Assembly (NCBI GenBank): GCA_006503475.1
Contig: RSEH01000358.1
Span: 1 to 36,661 of the forward strand
Reading direction: 5' to 3'
From: Stentor roeselii
Taxonomy: Eukaryota > Ciliophora > Heterotrichea > Heterotrichida > Stentoridae
DNA length: 36,661 bases
In this document: piece by piece, positions 6,968 to 18,775 of the stretch
Layout: the number at the start of each line of letters is the position of its first letter
Numbering within the stretch: the stretch's first letter is position 1
The notes under the pieces: model-generated
What the model was told of the DNA's origin: nothing
Databases searched by the model: none
What the model saw: the letters and a program-made list of their open reading frames with translations, nothing else
Program-made: the position numbers and the translations under genes

Positions 6968-9762
6968 TTCCTTATAATAACGAAATCTTATTAGAATGAT
7001 ATATAAAAACGAAGAGGTTGGAATAACTTTTATGGATTTTTAGGTCTTAGGGGATCTATTCAGGGTGTTTCTAAGATTCTAGGTTTGAGGATAGACTTTA
7101 AAAATAATTTTTAATAATATTGACTTGTTCTGTAGTTTTATTATCAATTCAAGCGAATTTGATTTTCTTGTGTTTAAAGATTCAACAATTTTTGTATTTA
7201 GTAAAAGTCAAGATCATTTAATTATTTCTGATAGTTTCTTCTGAATATATGAAAAGTTGAGTTTTGTAAACACAATAAAATTTTTCGTTCATTTCTCTTT
7301 GAAAATATATAAGGTTAGTATTGGTAAACAAAGACTCTTAAAATTTTTGATGGATAGAGGAGTCCCTGAATGATTTTTAGGCCTAAAACAAATGAATACT
7401 TGAAAATTTTTGAAATTCGAAAAAGTTAGATGTACTATTTTTGATGCTAAATAGAATTGTTTTGTTTCAAGGTCTCAAATAGTAAAAATATTATTATAGA
7501 TGCTTAGAAATACCCTCCATTATATTTCGAGTTAAACAAAATAAACATGCAAAATATTTTAACTACATGGTTGCTGTTCATATTAGGACTGGAAACAAAA
7601 AAATAAGATTACAACTTACCTGCTAATAATCTAAATTTATTAGTTTCTCATGATTCACTTCTACCATAATCTTGATGATAAATTTTGAGCGATGTACTCC
7701 TTGTTTTCTAGATGTTTAATAAAGGGACATAGTATTCTGCAACCAAATTTGATTTAACTAATTTTTCAAAACATTTTATATTTTGTCAGCCCTTTGATAA
7801 TATTCGATTATATCAAGACTTGCATCACCCCAGAAACCTATTCTTTATCCAATACCTGACAATTCATAGTATTTTATAAAGCATGTTATTTAATGCTAGA
7901 TCAGTTTCTTTTATTCAAATAAAACTCTAGCATGCATGATTTTAACTTGCGGAGTTTCATTTATGGGCTTAGGAGGTTTGAATAGATAAAAAACCCTGTT
8001 GCTTGAATCTGTTAATAATATTGGCAATTCCTTGATTATCTTGATTAGAGCATAAACTGATGACAAGGTCTGATCCAGATCACTTACCCTTGAACCAAGT
8101 ACTCTAAAAATACTCTACAAAGTCTCGATATCTAGAAATGAATCGACCTTTCCTTGATTGATCTTTAGATCTTGAATAAAATCGTTAATTCGATCAAATA
8201 AACTTACTTTTAATTTGTATATCAATAAGTGCTTCTTTTACAGGAGAGGATGATTTAATTATTCTGTAACTTCTAAAAATGTCTCAGAATAAGACACTTT
8301 CCATACTAATATCAGAGAGAGGTCAATTAATTGAAAAGATTAAAATGATTTAGCTGATATTATGCTTAGCAGAGGTTCTCTGTTAACTTTTAAAGATTAC
8401 TAATCATATAATAATTATTTTTTCTTTAAATTTATTGTATATCATAAAATTGTAAGGCATCTAAGCATTTAACCATAAATTCTAGAAATTTTTTTTGATT
8501 AAAATTCAACAATTAACTTTACTAAGATTTTTTATATCCTTCTTGATGAGATCTCCCTTAAATTATGAATTTCTTGATAATTAAATCCTTTATGGATTCT
8601 AGAATTTTCTCAAGGTTGAAGAATATTTTAATTTTATATAGTTTACTGATGAGATACCTTGCAACTATTTTTTAATTAATTAGAGAGAATCTCTTTTAAT
8701 TTTAGAGATTTGAGTGAAAATTCCAGAAACTTGGTGTTTTTTCGGTAATATGAAGGATAGCTTCTTTTTTCAAGAAAAATCTTGTTGTTTTCAGAAGTTG
8801 ATAATCATCAGGTTTTTCCGAAAAGTAAAAATAGCTGAAATTATCATCTTGCCATAGTCTAAATATTCTAAGATTATTCAAAAAATCATATTTTTCAATT
8901 ACTGTAAAGTTAATATCTGCTTCATTTATTCCTAATTGTTTTATTTGTCTTAGCCTATTATTACAAATCTCACCATTAAATATATGAAAAAGAATATGAA
9001 GGCCTCAGAAGAAGGATAATTTTTATTCTTTTTCATTTTTATCGCCTCTTATTTAAGGCTTACCGTTAATTTAATTTTCTCTAAGGTAACTTATTCACCT
9101 TTAGAAATTCAATTTTATTATAAGATAAAATAATAATTGCAGGATATGAGGAATTTAATATATCCTAAATTAAAAGTACTTCAATAGATTAAAGTCTATC
9201 CAGGGATTTAGGGAATTTTTCTACTTTTAATCAAAAATTTTGACATTAATTTATTTGATATAAACAAGTGAGACATCTTACCTATCAATATTTTCTATTG
9301 TTTTTATTTATTTTAAACTTTGAGGTTAAAACAAGGAGCACTTTCAGCCATTTTAGGTCTTTGATAACGGAAGGTGTTTTTATCTATTTATATGACTATT
9401 TTCGCTCAATATGGTAGATTAATTTTACACTTCAGTAAATCTAAAAACTTACAAAAAAATCTTAAGTCAGGTTTCAATTTTTTAATGGGTTTAAAATGAC
9501 TGAAATGTTAGCTAGTTATAAGCATTCAGTTTCACCTTTACCGAAATTTAAAGTGCTCCTTAAAGGATCGAATGATTATTTAGGTTTAGTGATTTTAAAT
9601 CTTTATAAATTGAGCTTCTATAGCAAAAAAAGACTTTTATTGTCATAAAAATATACTAAAATTGAAAAAAATAATGGATCTTGAAAGAAACAAGGAAAAT
9701 TTTCAAGACACTGAATGAAGAATAGTTATTAAAACCTAAGAAAGTTCTATTTCTTATTATCC
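6968..9762. other. Long AT-rich gap, no defensible gene
   Basis: No frame with a start codon, homology or family motif can be supported. On the minus strand one frame is free of stops for about 100 codons (9004 to 8705). A second minus-strand frame (about 8295-7610) lacks TGA but holds about 11 TAA/TAG codons and gives protein-like stretches. These could be a decayed gene, but AT-rich DNA can produce such runs by chance. I see no tRNA, tandem repeat or mobile-element end. Confidence 0.5.
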
Positions 9763-12700
9763 TTAAACTTCAATATTAGTTGAGTCTAATGGACTCACTT
9801 TACTTCCTTTATAATGTTCATGAAACAATCCAAACTGATAATCTAATTTTTTTGAATGGTCAAGACACTTACCAATATTTTCTCTGTTTTTTTTATATTT
9901 TTCAAATTTGTCAACATAATCTTCAATCGTTCCCATAAGAGCAATGAAAGTCCCCATGAGTCCAAAGACAGACCCAAGTAAGCCTCCTAAAAAGTTAAAA
10001 ACTGATTGCCTTTCAAGTCTAGTAGTCTCCATGGCAGTTTCACTTTTATATATCACAACTTTCAAAAATACGTAAATATTTGAATAAATCCTATATTAAA
10101 CTCACATTTCATATGAAAGTCGTTGTCCTAATGTGGGCTCTTGACTTGAAAAAACATGAAAACCCGCTGATTTTTTAACTTCTTGACTAGATTCATAAGT
10201 AAAAACCTTTATAACTATTACAGATGGAATAAATTTGAAATAAAAAATAGTTGGATCAACTCCTCGAAATGCTAAATCATTTGAATCTGTGCTAATTGTC
10301 ATAATTCCAGTACTTGATTCTCCAGGTATTGAAGAATCAGATGTGGCTGACACTGTAAAGGCAGTTGCAGAGCTTGTTTCTTCTTTCATTTGGACTAAAA
10401 TAGAGGCTTGATTTGAAGGAAGTGATAATTTCGAATATTTCACGATAACTTCACAGTTGTTTTGAACTTTTTGTCGAGAAACAGTCCTTTTTTCATATGA
10501 TAGATCTTTTTCAATTACTATAATTTTTCCTTGTTGAGTATCGAATTTTCTGCATTCGTCTCCATACATGTAAAAAGTAAAGTTAAAAATAATTTTATCA
10601 GAAATTATTTCATGGTCTAGTGATATTAGAGGCACCAAAGCTCTTAATTCATAAGTATTACTATACCCAAAAGCCAATGAGGCAGTGACAACAGTTAAAA
10701 CAGCAGATAAATAAAAACCCAAAGAAAACACTCCACCAACTAAATTTCTTCTCAAAATCACAGGAACCCCAAGTTCATGTTTATGGTTCGCAATAAACAA
10801 ATCCCATTTTTCAACGACCTTTCTGAACCATTTAAAGCACAAAATCATTAAAAAGCTAAAAGCTCCAACTGAAATGAAAACTCGAAAAAGGATTTCAACA
10901 ATATATTCATATTTTTTACTATCATTTTTGAATTGAGCAGGTTGAATTGATTGATTTGGTTGAAGAAAATAAGCAGATCTGATACTTGGACTTCCGATAG
11001 GACATACAGAATGTGAAGGGCAATGTCTACAAGAAACAGCTCCTTCAATATCAGAGTATTCTCCGTAAGGACATGGTAGACATTGAGCTACACCAGTCAA
11101 TGCAGTTTTATTACTGAAAGAACCTTTGGGACAAGGTAAACATTGTTTTTTTAAATAATAAGTCCCTTGTTTGCAAGGATTACATTCTGAACCATTTGTT
11201 CCTTCACTGCATGGAAGATGCATCCACTCAGAGTTTTTAAATGAAAGCTCATAAAAATTGTTACTTATTGTGATAAAAGAACGAAGATAATCAGCTGAGC
11301 TTATACCTCCAAATATATAAATAGAGTCTTTGTAGTGAACTGCTGAATGTCCATACAAAGTAATCATTTTTCCTATTTCTTTCTCAGAATTCAAACTAAA
11401 ATTATAGATACTCGAACGATTTTTAGACAGATCATAGACAATCAAGGGGGATCTTACAATATAGTCGAATATGTAACCACCAATGATAAGAAATTGGTCT
11501 TCAATTCTAAGTAATGTCGATTTTATCTTGACTTGAACGTTAATATAAGTCTTATTAATATTCGTTATCTGTAATCCATCCAATTTTATCATATGCAAGT
11601 AATTATTCGGAATGGATTTAAATGACTGACCTCCTAGAATATAAAGAATTACCGAATCCCCTTCAGCTATACAGTAAGCATGACAATCATGAATATCATT
11701 CCCTAAAATCGAATTTTTTTTCGGTATTTTAATTTGTGTATATTTTTTATTTTCATATGAATAATGCCAGATCTCATCAAATCCTCTTATTTGATTTTTT
11801 CCTCCAATAATATATAAGGTGTATTGAAAATAAGCGATACAAGAACTACCTCTAGGTGTCGGTGCTTCACCTTGGAACGTAAGAGGATACCATATATTTT
11901 TCGGTTCAAAGTAATAATAAAGGTCATTAAAATAAGTTTCCTGATAATTTCCTCCAAATATAAGCATGCAAGTCGATTCAACTAACACACAAGGACTATT
12001 CGACCTTGGAGAAGGAGAAGTTCCTAAAAATGTAACACCTTCCCAAACTTTCTTCTCAAAGTTAAATCTCCACATATCACTTAAAACTGAACTATCTCCA
12101 TTAAGATATGCCATTTCACCTCCATAAACATACATGTTTTCATTGATTACAACACTGCAATGAAATTTTCTAGCAGGAGGACTTAAAAAATTAGCGGAAA
12201 TTGTTGAAATACTTAAGTTTCTATCTTTTACTTTGAACATTATAATGTCATTTGTGAATTCCTCATCATTTCGACCGTATAACAAGTAAATCTTGTCTTC
12301 AATGATGAGTCCTGGCGAGTTGTAACGTTTTTCATTTGGATAATCACCAATTTTCTTCCAGGTGTTATCAATGAAGCCGAATCTGTAAACATCTGAGACC
12401 GTTTTTCCTGCGAAACTTGCTCCAAAAAGAACAAACATGTCATCTTTAAAGACAAAAGCATGATGATCTAGTCTTGAACTGGGTAAATCTCCTTGAACTT
12501 CAAGTATTTCCCAAATTTCTGTATTTAAATCGAACTTATATAATTCAGGTAAATTTTCTATTGAGTCTTCATCAAGTCCAAACAAGTAAAGACTGTCGTT
12601 GTAAAAGACTATTGAAGAAGCAGCTCTTTTCATTGGAATTTTTCCTTTTTGATTAATTTTTTCGTTAATCATTGCATCAAGGTCGATTCTGAGTAGTTCT

Positions 12701-13188
12701 TACAAGTAAAGGTCATTTGTTATCTCATTCAAAGCAACTCCTCCAAATATCGCAATTGTTTCTTTCCCTTTCCATTCAAACTGAGTAGACCCGAAGTCTA
12801 TTAAATAAGGAAAAGGGTCTCCTGAAAGTGTTTCAATATTCCATTCACTGTTTAATAAGTTGAAAGAGTAACACCCTGACATTAAACCAAAACTTATGAT
12901 TTTTCTGTCTTTTCGCATAAAGATTTGATGACCGTAAACATTTCCGTATTCGAACTTTGAAGTTGGGATTATTGTTGAGAATCTTTTACTTGTCAGGTTA
13001 AAGGAAATTATTGATTCGTAGGTTTTTGATGAGATTGGGTCCCAACCTCCTATTGTTATTATTTGGTCACCTGCCTTGTCGTATACAGCTGAGGACTGGA
13101 CTGTCATTCTTGGAGGCGGAAAACTCTCTGGGATTGGAGTTAGACTTAGAGTCATTGCCTTTTGGAGTAAGAGAAGAAAATTCAACAT
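9763..13188 (-). CDS. Kelch / Cys-rich / multi-helix surface protein, gene 1
   Basis: Three same-frame open segments join through two 15-nt introns into 1,131 residues. Order: signal peptide (1-~18, MLNFLLLLQKAM); kelch propeller (~20-650) with many GG-containing strands such as IYIFGGI and LYIIGGK; Cys-rich ephrin-receptor-like (GCC2/GCC3-type) repeats (~655-728, CPKGSFSNKTAL, CPYGEYSDIEG); helix ~757-781; basic loop with FRKVVEKWDLF; helix ~810-836 (GGVFSLGFYLSAVLTVV); a ~215-residue domain opening ELRALVPLISLD and FYMYGDEC; a Gly-rich membrane segment ~1052-1077 (FLGGLLGSVFGLMGTF); and a short Lys-rich tail. The positive loop suggests propeller and second domain outside, loop and tail inside. 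This architecture occurs in other ciliates; a receptor or adhesion role is inferred. TAA lies directly before the ATG. It is the most downstream of four tandem copies and closest to gene 2. Confidence 0.88.
10091..10105 (-). other. 15-nt intron 2 of kelch gene 1 (phase 2)
   Basis: GTGAGTTTAATATAG, with A at position 10. Retention gives an immediate in-frame TGA and then TAA. Splicing joins YEM to IYS and restores alignment with the three paralogues. Confidence 0.9.
12689..12703 (-). other. 15-nt intron 1 of kelch gene 1 (phase 2)
   Basis: GTAAGAACTACTCAG, with A at position 10. Retention gives an immediate TAA. Splicing restores NDLYLIDLDAMI, a normal kelch strand. Confidence 0.92.
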
Positions 13189-13767
13189 TTATTAAAGATT
13201 TCAGAAAAATAGGTCTTTTGGCATATTTTGAAATTTTTCTGGAAAAATTTTGAAGAAGTGAAAGTTTTTGAGTTTTTTAGGTTTGAGATTGGTTTTTTTT
13301 ATTTTTTTAATTAGGGGATGTTTTAGAATTGGGAATCATGAGATAGTGATTATTTATTAAATACATGATGATTGAGAGATAAATCGATAATTTTTTATGA
13401 GTTTTAGATTCAGATATTGATATGTAATAATAACTTAATCTGTAGAATAAACCTGATGATATAAGTATATGGAATAATAGTGCTTATATAGGAAAATATT
13501 ATATGAATCAAGTAAAAAGAAAAAAATTTTGAAAATAAATATAAACATTGATTATACATTTTTTATATGAACTATTTGACTATGAATAACATTACATATG
13601 AAATCAAGCAAAAACTCTGAAAATTAAAACAAAAACTTGATTTACCAATTCAAATATTCACAAAATTACCAAAAATCCTCTTCAAACCAATCTCCCTCTA
13701 CTAATCCTCCAATCCAAAAAAATACATAAATCTAAAACTCAACTCTTCAATAAAATCCTAACCTTAC
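13189..13767. other. Intergenic region between kelch genes 1 and 2
   Basis: This holds the 5' flank of gene 1 and the 3' flank of gene 2. Bases 13241-13336 have no C on the plus strand (no G on the coding strand of gene 1), while about 13640-13767 has no G. The middle is plain AT-rich DNA. No gene, repeat or RNA is recognisable. Confidence 0.6.
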
Positions 13768-16700
13768 CTAAACATAATCAACTTCAAGACACGTCACATT
13801 AGCAGGATAAACCGACTTATCAAAATGCGTCTCAAAAAACTTTCCAAATTCAGCATCTAATTTTCTAGCCCGATATAAACATTTCTTCGTATTTTTTCTA
13901 ACATCCTGTTTTTTCTCCAATTTATCAGTATAAACCTCAACAATTCCCATAAAAGCCGCAAAACTTCCCATAATTCCAAAAATCGATCCAAGCATTCCTC
14001 CAAAATAATTCAAAAAAGACTGTTTTTCAAGTCTAGTGATTTCCATTGCAGTATCACTTTTAAAAATCACGACTTTCAAGAATAAGTAAATTTTTGTATA
14101 AAGACTGAATAAAAATCACTCTTCCTGACTGCAAAGTCCTCCTAAAGTAGGTTCTTGACTTGTTAAAATATGGAAACCTGTGAATTTTTCTGTGGTTTGA
14201 CTGGAGTCGAGGGTGAAAACCTTTGTAAAGAATACTGAAGGGATAAACTTGAGGTAAAAGACTGTTGGAATCACGCCTCGAAAGGCAAGATCTTGAGAAC
14301 TGGTTTCAATTGAAATGATTTCTGTGCTCAGTTCTTCAGGGATTGAAGAATGTGAAGTCACTGACAAGGTAAAAGCAGTGGCTGAGCTTTTCCTTTCTTT
14401 CATTTGGACTAAAATATTACCCTGACTGGAAGAAAGGGTAACTTTATGATATTTTACTAAAACTTCACAGTTATTCTTTACTTTACGTCGAGTAACTTCT
14501 TTTTTCTTAAAAAAAATATTTTTTTCTTCTATTAAATCACTGCCATTTGAATGAATTTCTTCACATTTATCACCATACATGTAAAAAGTAAAATTAAAAA
14601 CAATTTGCTCTGAAATCACTTCTTCATCAAGTGCAATAAGTGGCACCAAAGCCCTGATTTCATAAACATTGCTATACCCAAAAGCAAAAGAACTCGCAAT
14701 AACCGTAAAAATACCCGTCAAATAAAAAGCAGCAGAAAAAATTCCACCCACAAAATTTTTCCTAAGAATAACAGGAACCCCTAATTCTTGTTTATGTCTA
14801 GAAATGAAAATATCCCATTTTTTCACTATTTTTCGAAACCTTTTAAAGCAAAACAAAAGTATTAAAATAACAACTCCTGATGAAATCAGGACATTCATAA
14901 AAATATTTAAAATTTCTTGATATTCTTTTGATTTTTTTTTGAATTTTGAAGGCTGAACTGATTGATTAGGTGTTAATTCGTAAGTTGAATTAAGAACTGT
15001 ACTTCCTAAAGGGCAGAAGGCGGAAGAAGGACAGATCTTGCAAATAGCTGCTCCTTGGCCATCAGAGTAACTTCCAGAAGAACAGGGCAAGCATTGAATG
15101 TCGGAGGTCAAAGCGGTTTTATTGCTGAAGGTCCCCTGGGGACAAGGCTCGCAGTTTTTGTTAAAGAAAAAAGTTCCTTTTGGGCATGGAAAACATTCAG
15201 AGCCTGTTGTTCCTTTACTGCAAGGAAGGTCAAGCCAATTAGAATCATTAAAAGAAAGCTTGTAAAATTTGTTACTTGTTTCAACGTAAGACCGAAGATA
15301 ATCCGCTGAACTTGTCCCTCCAAAGATAAATATTGAGTTTTTATAATGAACTGCTGAGTGACCGTATAAATTTATCGATTTTTCTATTTCTTTTTCTGAT
15401 TCAAAATCATAAATTTTTGAAGATTTTTTTGATAAATCGTAAAGTATCAAAGGGTTCATCATTATATAGTCAAATATAAATCCTCCAATTATTAAAAGTT
15501 TTTCGTCAAAGTGAATCACGGATGATTTTGCTTTTATTTTTATGTCTAATGAAAATTTTGAGATATTTGTTATTTTTGAATCATTTAGAGTTAGATTGTA
15601 AAGTAAATCATTTGGAGTTGATTTGAAGGACTGACCTCCTAAAATTATGAGAAAGGTTGAAGTGTTTTTAGAGATCACTAAAGCATGGCAGTTATGAATG
15701 TCATTATCGAAAAATGAGGATTTTTTATTCATTTTAAATTGAGTGTAACTACTTGTTTCATAGGAAAATTGCCAAATTTCATTAAAACCTTTTGCTTTGT
15801 TTTTTCCTCCGATTATGTATAATGTGTAGTCGTGGTATGCTAGACATGAACTGCTTCTTGGTGAAGGGATTTCTCCTTCGACTTCATGTAAGAACCATTT
15901 GTTTAGAGGTTCATAGTAAAAAAAAGCGTCGTTGTAAAATGTGTCTCCGTAGCTTCCACCGAAGAAAACTAGGATGTTTGATTCGATTAGAAGACAAGGA
16001 GAGTTTGACCTGGGTGAAGGTATATGACCAGAGAAAGTAATCGCCTCCCAATTTTTATCTTCAAAATTAAATTTCCACATATCATTGAAAAATATCATAT
16101 CTCTATTCAGATACAAAACCGACCCTCCATACATATACATATTATCATTAATAACTGCACTACAATGATAATTCCTAGCAGGAGGGCTTAAAAAGTTATA
16201 AGAAACAGTTGATAAACTTAAATTTCTATCTTGTACATGAAACAAAATAATATCATTTCTAAACTCCTCAATAGTCCTTCCATACATCAAATAAATCTTA
16301 TCATCAACAATAATTCCTTGTGAGTTATACCTTTTCTCATCTTCATAATCTCCAAGTTTCTGCCAAGTCCCATCATTGAACCCAAATCGAAAAACATCAG
16401 AAAGTATCTTCCCATCTAAATTTAACCCAAAAAGCACAAACATATCATCTTCATACACAAAAGCATGATGATCTAATCTTGGACTAGGAACTTCTCCTTT
16501 GACTTGAACTATTTTCCAAGTGTTACTTTTTAAATCGAAACTATAAAGTTCTGATGTTTTATTCTTTGAGTTCTCGTCAAGACCGAAGAGGTAAAGACAG
16601 TCTTTGTAATAAACAAGTGAAGATGCTGCTCTTTTTAAAGGAATTTTCCCTTTTTGAGGAAGTTTTGTGTTTATCATTGTTTCAAGGTCGATTCTGAGTA

Positions 16701-17193
16701 AGTCTTACAAATAAAGAGAATTTTTCATTTCGTTTATACCTAGTCCTCCAAATATTGCTACTTTTTCTTTGCCTTCACTTTTGAATTGAATCGAACCGAA
16801 TTCGAGAAGAAAAGGAAAAGGCTCTCCTGAAAGTCTCTCTTGTTGCCATTCGTTGTTTTCCAGGTTAAATGAATAACACCCTGACATTGAACCCAAACTT
16901 AAGATTTTTCGGTCTTTTCTTAGAAATATTTGATGACCTGCTACTTTTCCGAAGTCGAAATTGGAAGTGGGGTAGATTATTGAGAATTTATTGCTGGTTA
17001 GGTTGAAGGAGACTATAGAGGCGTATAATAGAGATGAAGTTGAATCCCAACCTCCTATGGTAATTATTTGATTACCGATTTCGTCGTATGCTGTCGCTGA
17101 TTGTATTGTTACACTAGGTGGTGCAAAGGTATTAGGAATCGAACTCAAGGTAAGCGCCAAAATATTCTCTAATAAGAGCATTAACAACAGCAT
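13768..17193 (-). CDS. Kelch / Cys-rich / multi-helix surface protein, gene 2
   Basis: Spliced length 1,131 residues, the same as gene 1, with the same order of parts. The signal peptide is MLLLMLLLENILAL. Exon 1 ends in NSLYL and joins LIDLETMI. The propeller keeps strands such as IFIFGGTS and LYIIGGKN. The Cys-rich block contains CPKGTFFFNKNCEPC and CPQGTFSNKTAL. The first helix includes VLISSGVVILILLFCF and is followed by a basic loop with FRKIVKKWDIF. The second helix is GGIFSAAFYLTGIFTVI, the outer domain opens EIRALVPLIALDEEV, and the last membrane segment includes GGMLGSIFGIMGSF. The stop is TAG. An in-frame TAA directly precedes the ATG. Its upstream DNA is not a normal spacer but a decayed fifth kelch copy (17215-17975). 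Sequence and intron ends group it with gene 1, separate from genes 3 and 4. Confidence 0.88.
14105..14119 (-). other. 15-nt intron 2 of kelch gene 2 (phase 2)
   Basis: GTGATTTTTATTCAG, with A at position 10. Retention puts a TGA straight after GAG. Splicing gives SQEEDLYTKIYLF, aligned with the other copies. Confidence 0.9.
16694..16708 (-). other. 15-nt intron 1 of kelch gene 2 (phase 2)
   Basis: GTAAGACTTACTCAG, with A at position 10. Retention gives an immediate TAA. It differs from intron 1 of gene 1 only near its middle. Confidence 0.92.
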
Positions 17194-17214
17194 TTATAAA
17201 TAAAGTAACTAGTC

Positions 17215-17975
17215 CTGATATAAATTTCAAATTTAAATATTTAATGATATCTATTTTACCAATTCTGAGTATCTGCTTAGGTAAAAGCAAAGTCAAGGAA
17301 TATGCAACGAAAGATGTTATCACGAAGTTGATTTATGAGATAACTCCAAATAAATAAAACTAAAAATTCAATAAACTTAACTCTATGTCTAAGCAGAGGA
17401 AGGGCTTATCATGAACTTGACACTTCCCAAGCATGAGAATCTAACTCGAACTTGAACAGTTGATAATCATAAAATTCTTGGTCCCATCATATCCTAGAAC
17501 TAAATCAACTCATTCTAAACCAAACTAATAAGACCTTTTACCAGGACTCTCTCCGTTTTGATTAGCTTTTTGACATTGACAAGGTAATCCAAGTTAAACC
17601 TACAGGAAAATGTCTTATTATATAATAAAAGTTCAAACCTGTAAAAACTACAGGAAATGTCTTTTATATAATAAAAGTTCAATCCTTTAATATAAAGAAA
17701 ATATTTAAATTCCTTTCGAAAGCTCGAAAATCATAAAAGTTGAGCTTCTCAAGAGACTTCAATTTTTAATTCGTTGAATTAATCTTAAAGTAGCATCCTG
17801 TCTGAAGCCCTCTGGAAAATTTTCGTGGCTTTTCTGAGGAAAGTTTGTGGCCTGAAGCGATAATTGCACTTTATATTTGAAAATCTAGATATCAGGTTGA
17901 AGTATTACAGGATTTATTGATTATCATTGAACTATCAAAGACACTGATTGTTATGAATTTATTTCGGTTGAGTCT
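17215..17975 (-). pseudogene. Decayed fifth kelch-family copy (5' part)
   Basis: The plus-strand DNA runs colinear with gene 3 from about 21240 to 21990. On the minus strand, exon 1 remnants include ASGHKLSSEKPRKIF (gene 3: ASGHQIFLRKDRKIF) and ELKIEV. The intron-1 region keeps a CTGTAG junction followed by FNLDYLVN (gene 3: FDLDDLVN). Exon 2 remnants include QNGESPGKRS and GYDG, and then DIIKYLNLKF. Many stops and indels are present, so it cannot be translated. Only the first third of the gene is visible, and homology ends just before the ATG of gene 2. The repeat pair at 17602-17690 lies inside the relic. Confidence 0.8.
17602..17690. repeat. Two-copy direct repeat, period about 48 bp
   Basis: Two imperfect copies start at ACAGGAAA (17602 and 17650) and share a central TATATAATAAAAGTTCAA. 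They lie inside the decayed kelch copy, near where intron 1 would be. Confidence 0.75.
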
Positions 17976-17980
17976 TACAA

Positions 17981-18100
17981 TGATGAAATGTGAATAAAAC
18001 TCACTGAATGTGATGAAATGTGAATAAAACTCACTGAAGGTGATGAAATGTGGATCAGACTCTCTGAAGGTGATGAATGTTGAATGGATTTCGTAGAGAG
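17981..18100. repeat. Four-copy tandem repeat, 30-bp period
   Basis: Units start at 17981, 18011, 18041 and 18071 with TGATGAAATGTG, and the first three continue into ACTCACTGAA-like ends. Units 1 and 2 are nearly identical and the last is diverged. No open frame or spacer diversity is associated with it. Confidence 0.85.
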
Positions 18101-18110
18101 TCTGAAAGAA

Positions 18111-18320
18111 TAGGGTTAATAATAGAATTTATTTAGAATATGGTTAAGTGGCTTATATTAGAATTTGAAGAAGATAGGGTTAATAATAGAATTTATTTAG
18201 AATATGGTTAAATGTCTTACAGTAGAATTTGAAGAAGATAGTTGGTTAATAAAAGAATTTATTTAGAATATGGTTAAATGGCTTACAGTAGAATTTGAAG
18301 AAGATAGTTAAAGAAATTAG
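18111..18320. repeat. Three-copy tandem repeat, 64-bp period
   Basis: Units start at 18111, 18175 and 18239 and share GAATTTATTTAGAATATGGT and GAATTTGAAGAAGATAG. A truncated fourth start lies at about 18305. It lies between kelch genes 2 and 3, directly after the 30-bp array. Confidence 0.85.
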
Positions 18321-18775
18321 AATGAAATATCGATTAAGGAATAGGATAAATAATTTAGTTAATAGATGTAAATTTTATGCTGTGCTACAACAGTGTTATA
18401 TTTAGCCTAAAACAATATTTGGATAAATTTAAGCTTTATAAATTTCTCATTTTCAGCTATTATATTTTTCTAGACTTATCAGTAGTTCTACCTAAAAAGT
18501 CATCTTATTCAAAGTTATGACTACTTATTCACAATTTAACTTATTCAAGTGTAAATTTTCAAAATTGTGCCAATCAAGTTAAATTTATTGACATCCAAAT
18601 CATTAGGAAATAAAAATAATTGAATCTGTCTTTTTAATACTATAACATAAATAATAATTCAGGTCTAAGTTCATCATTTATGAAGTTTATGATATTATTA
18701 AAATTTTTAAGATTAATTCAATCCGATTAAAGGAACTTGGGTTAATTCCTCATCAATTACTAAAAATTATTAAAA
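18321..18775. other. AT-rich 3' flank of kelch gene 3
   Basis: Plain AT-rich DNA between the 64-bp repeat and the stop of gene 3. No gene, RNA or repeat can be supported. Confidence 0.6.

Noticed and set aside
6806-6994. Plus-strand open frame beginning MMKSFLLSPQSRL
   Set aside because: It is the antisense of the transporter relic at 6735-6967, whose minus-strand translation aligns with the intact paralogue.
6968-9762. A hidden gene using UAA/UAG as Gln, with a 31-nt intron at about 7580-7610
   Set aside because: If stops are read as sense, any AT-rich frame looks protein-like. Overall stop frequency in the frame is close to chance, frame changes are needed, and no known domain emerges. 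Kept only as a low-interest finding.
9763-10065. A separate small gene downstream of each kelch gene (9763-10065, 13768-14079, 18776-19075, 22737-23078)
   Set aside because: Each continues the kelch frame after a 15-nt intron. Most apparent starts are TTG or internal Met codons. All four align in register once spliced.
10091-10105. Stop-codon readthrough, or a code with UGA as Cys and Euplotes-type frameshifting
   Set aside because: Stops recur at the same places in four paralogues, but each lies in a perfect 15-nt GT...AG element with A at position 10. Splicing explains all of them without recoding.
17132-17323. Minus-strand open frame beginning MITSFVAYS
   Set aside because: It overlaps the start of kelch gene 2 in another frame and the kelch relic; its middle is a remnant of an older kelch exon.
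17981-18320. CRISPR-like array
   Set aside because: The 30-bp and 64-bp units are contiguous tandem repeats without unique spacers, in a eukaryotic genome.
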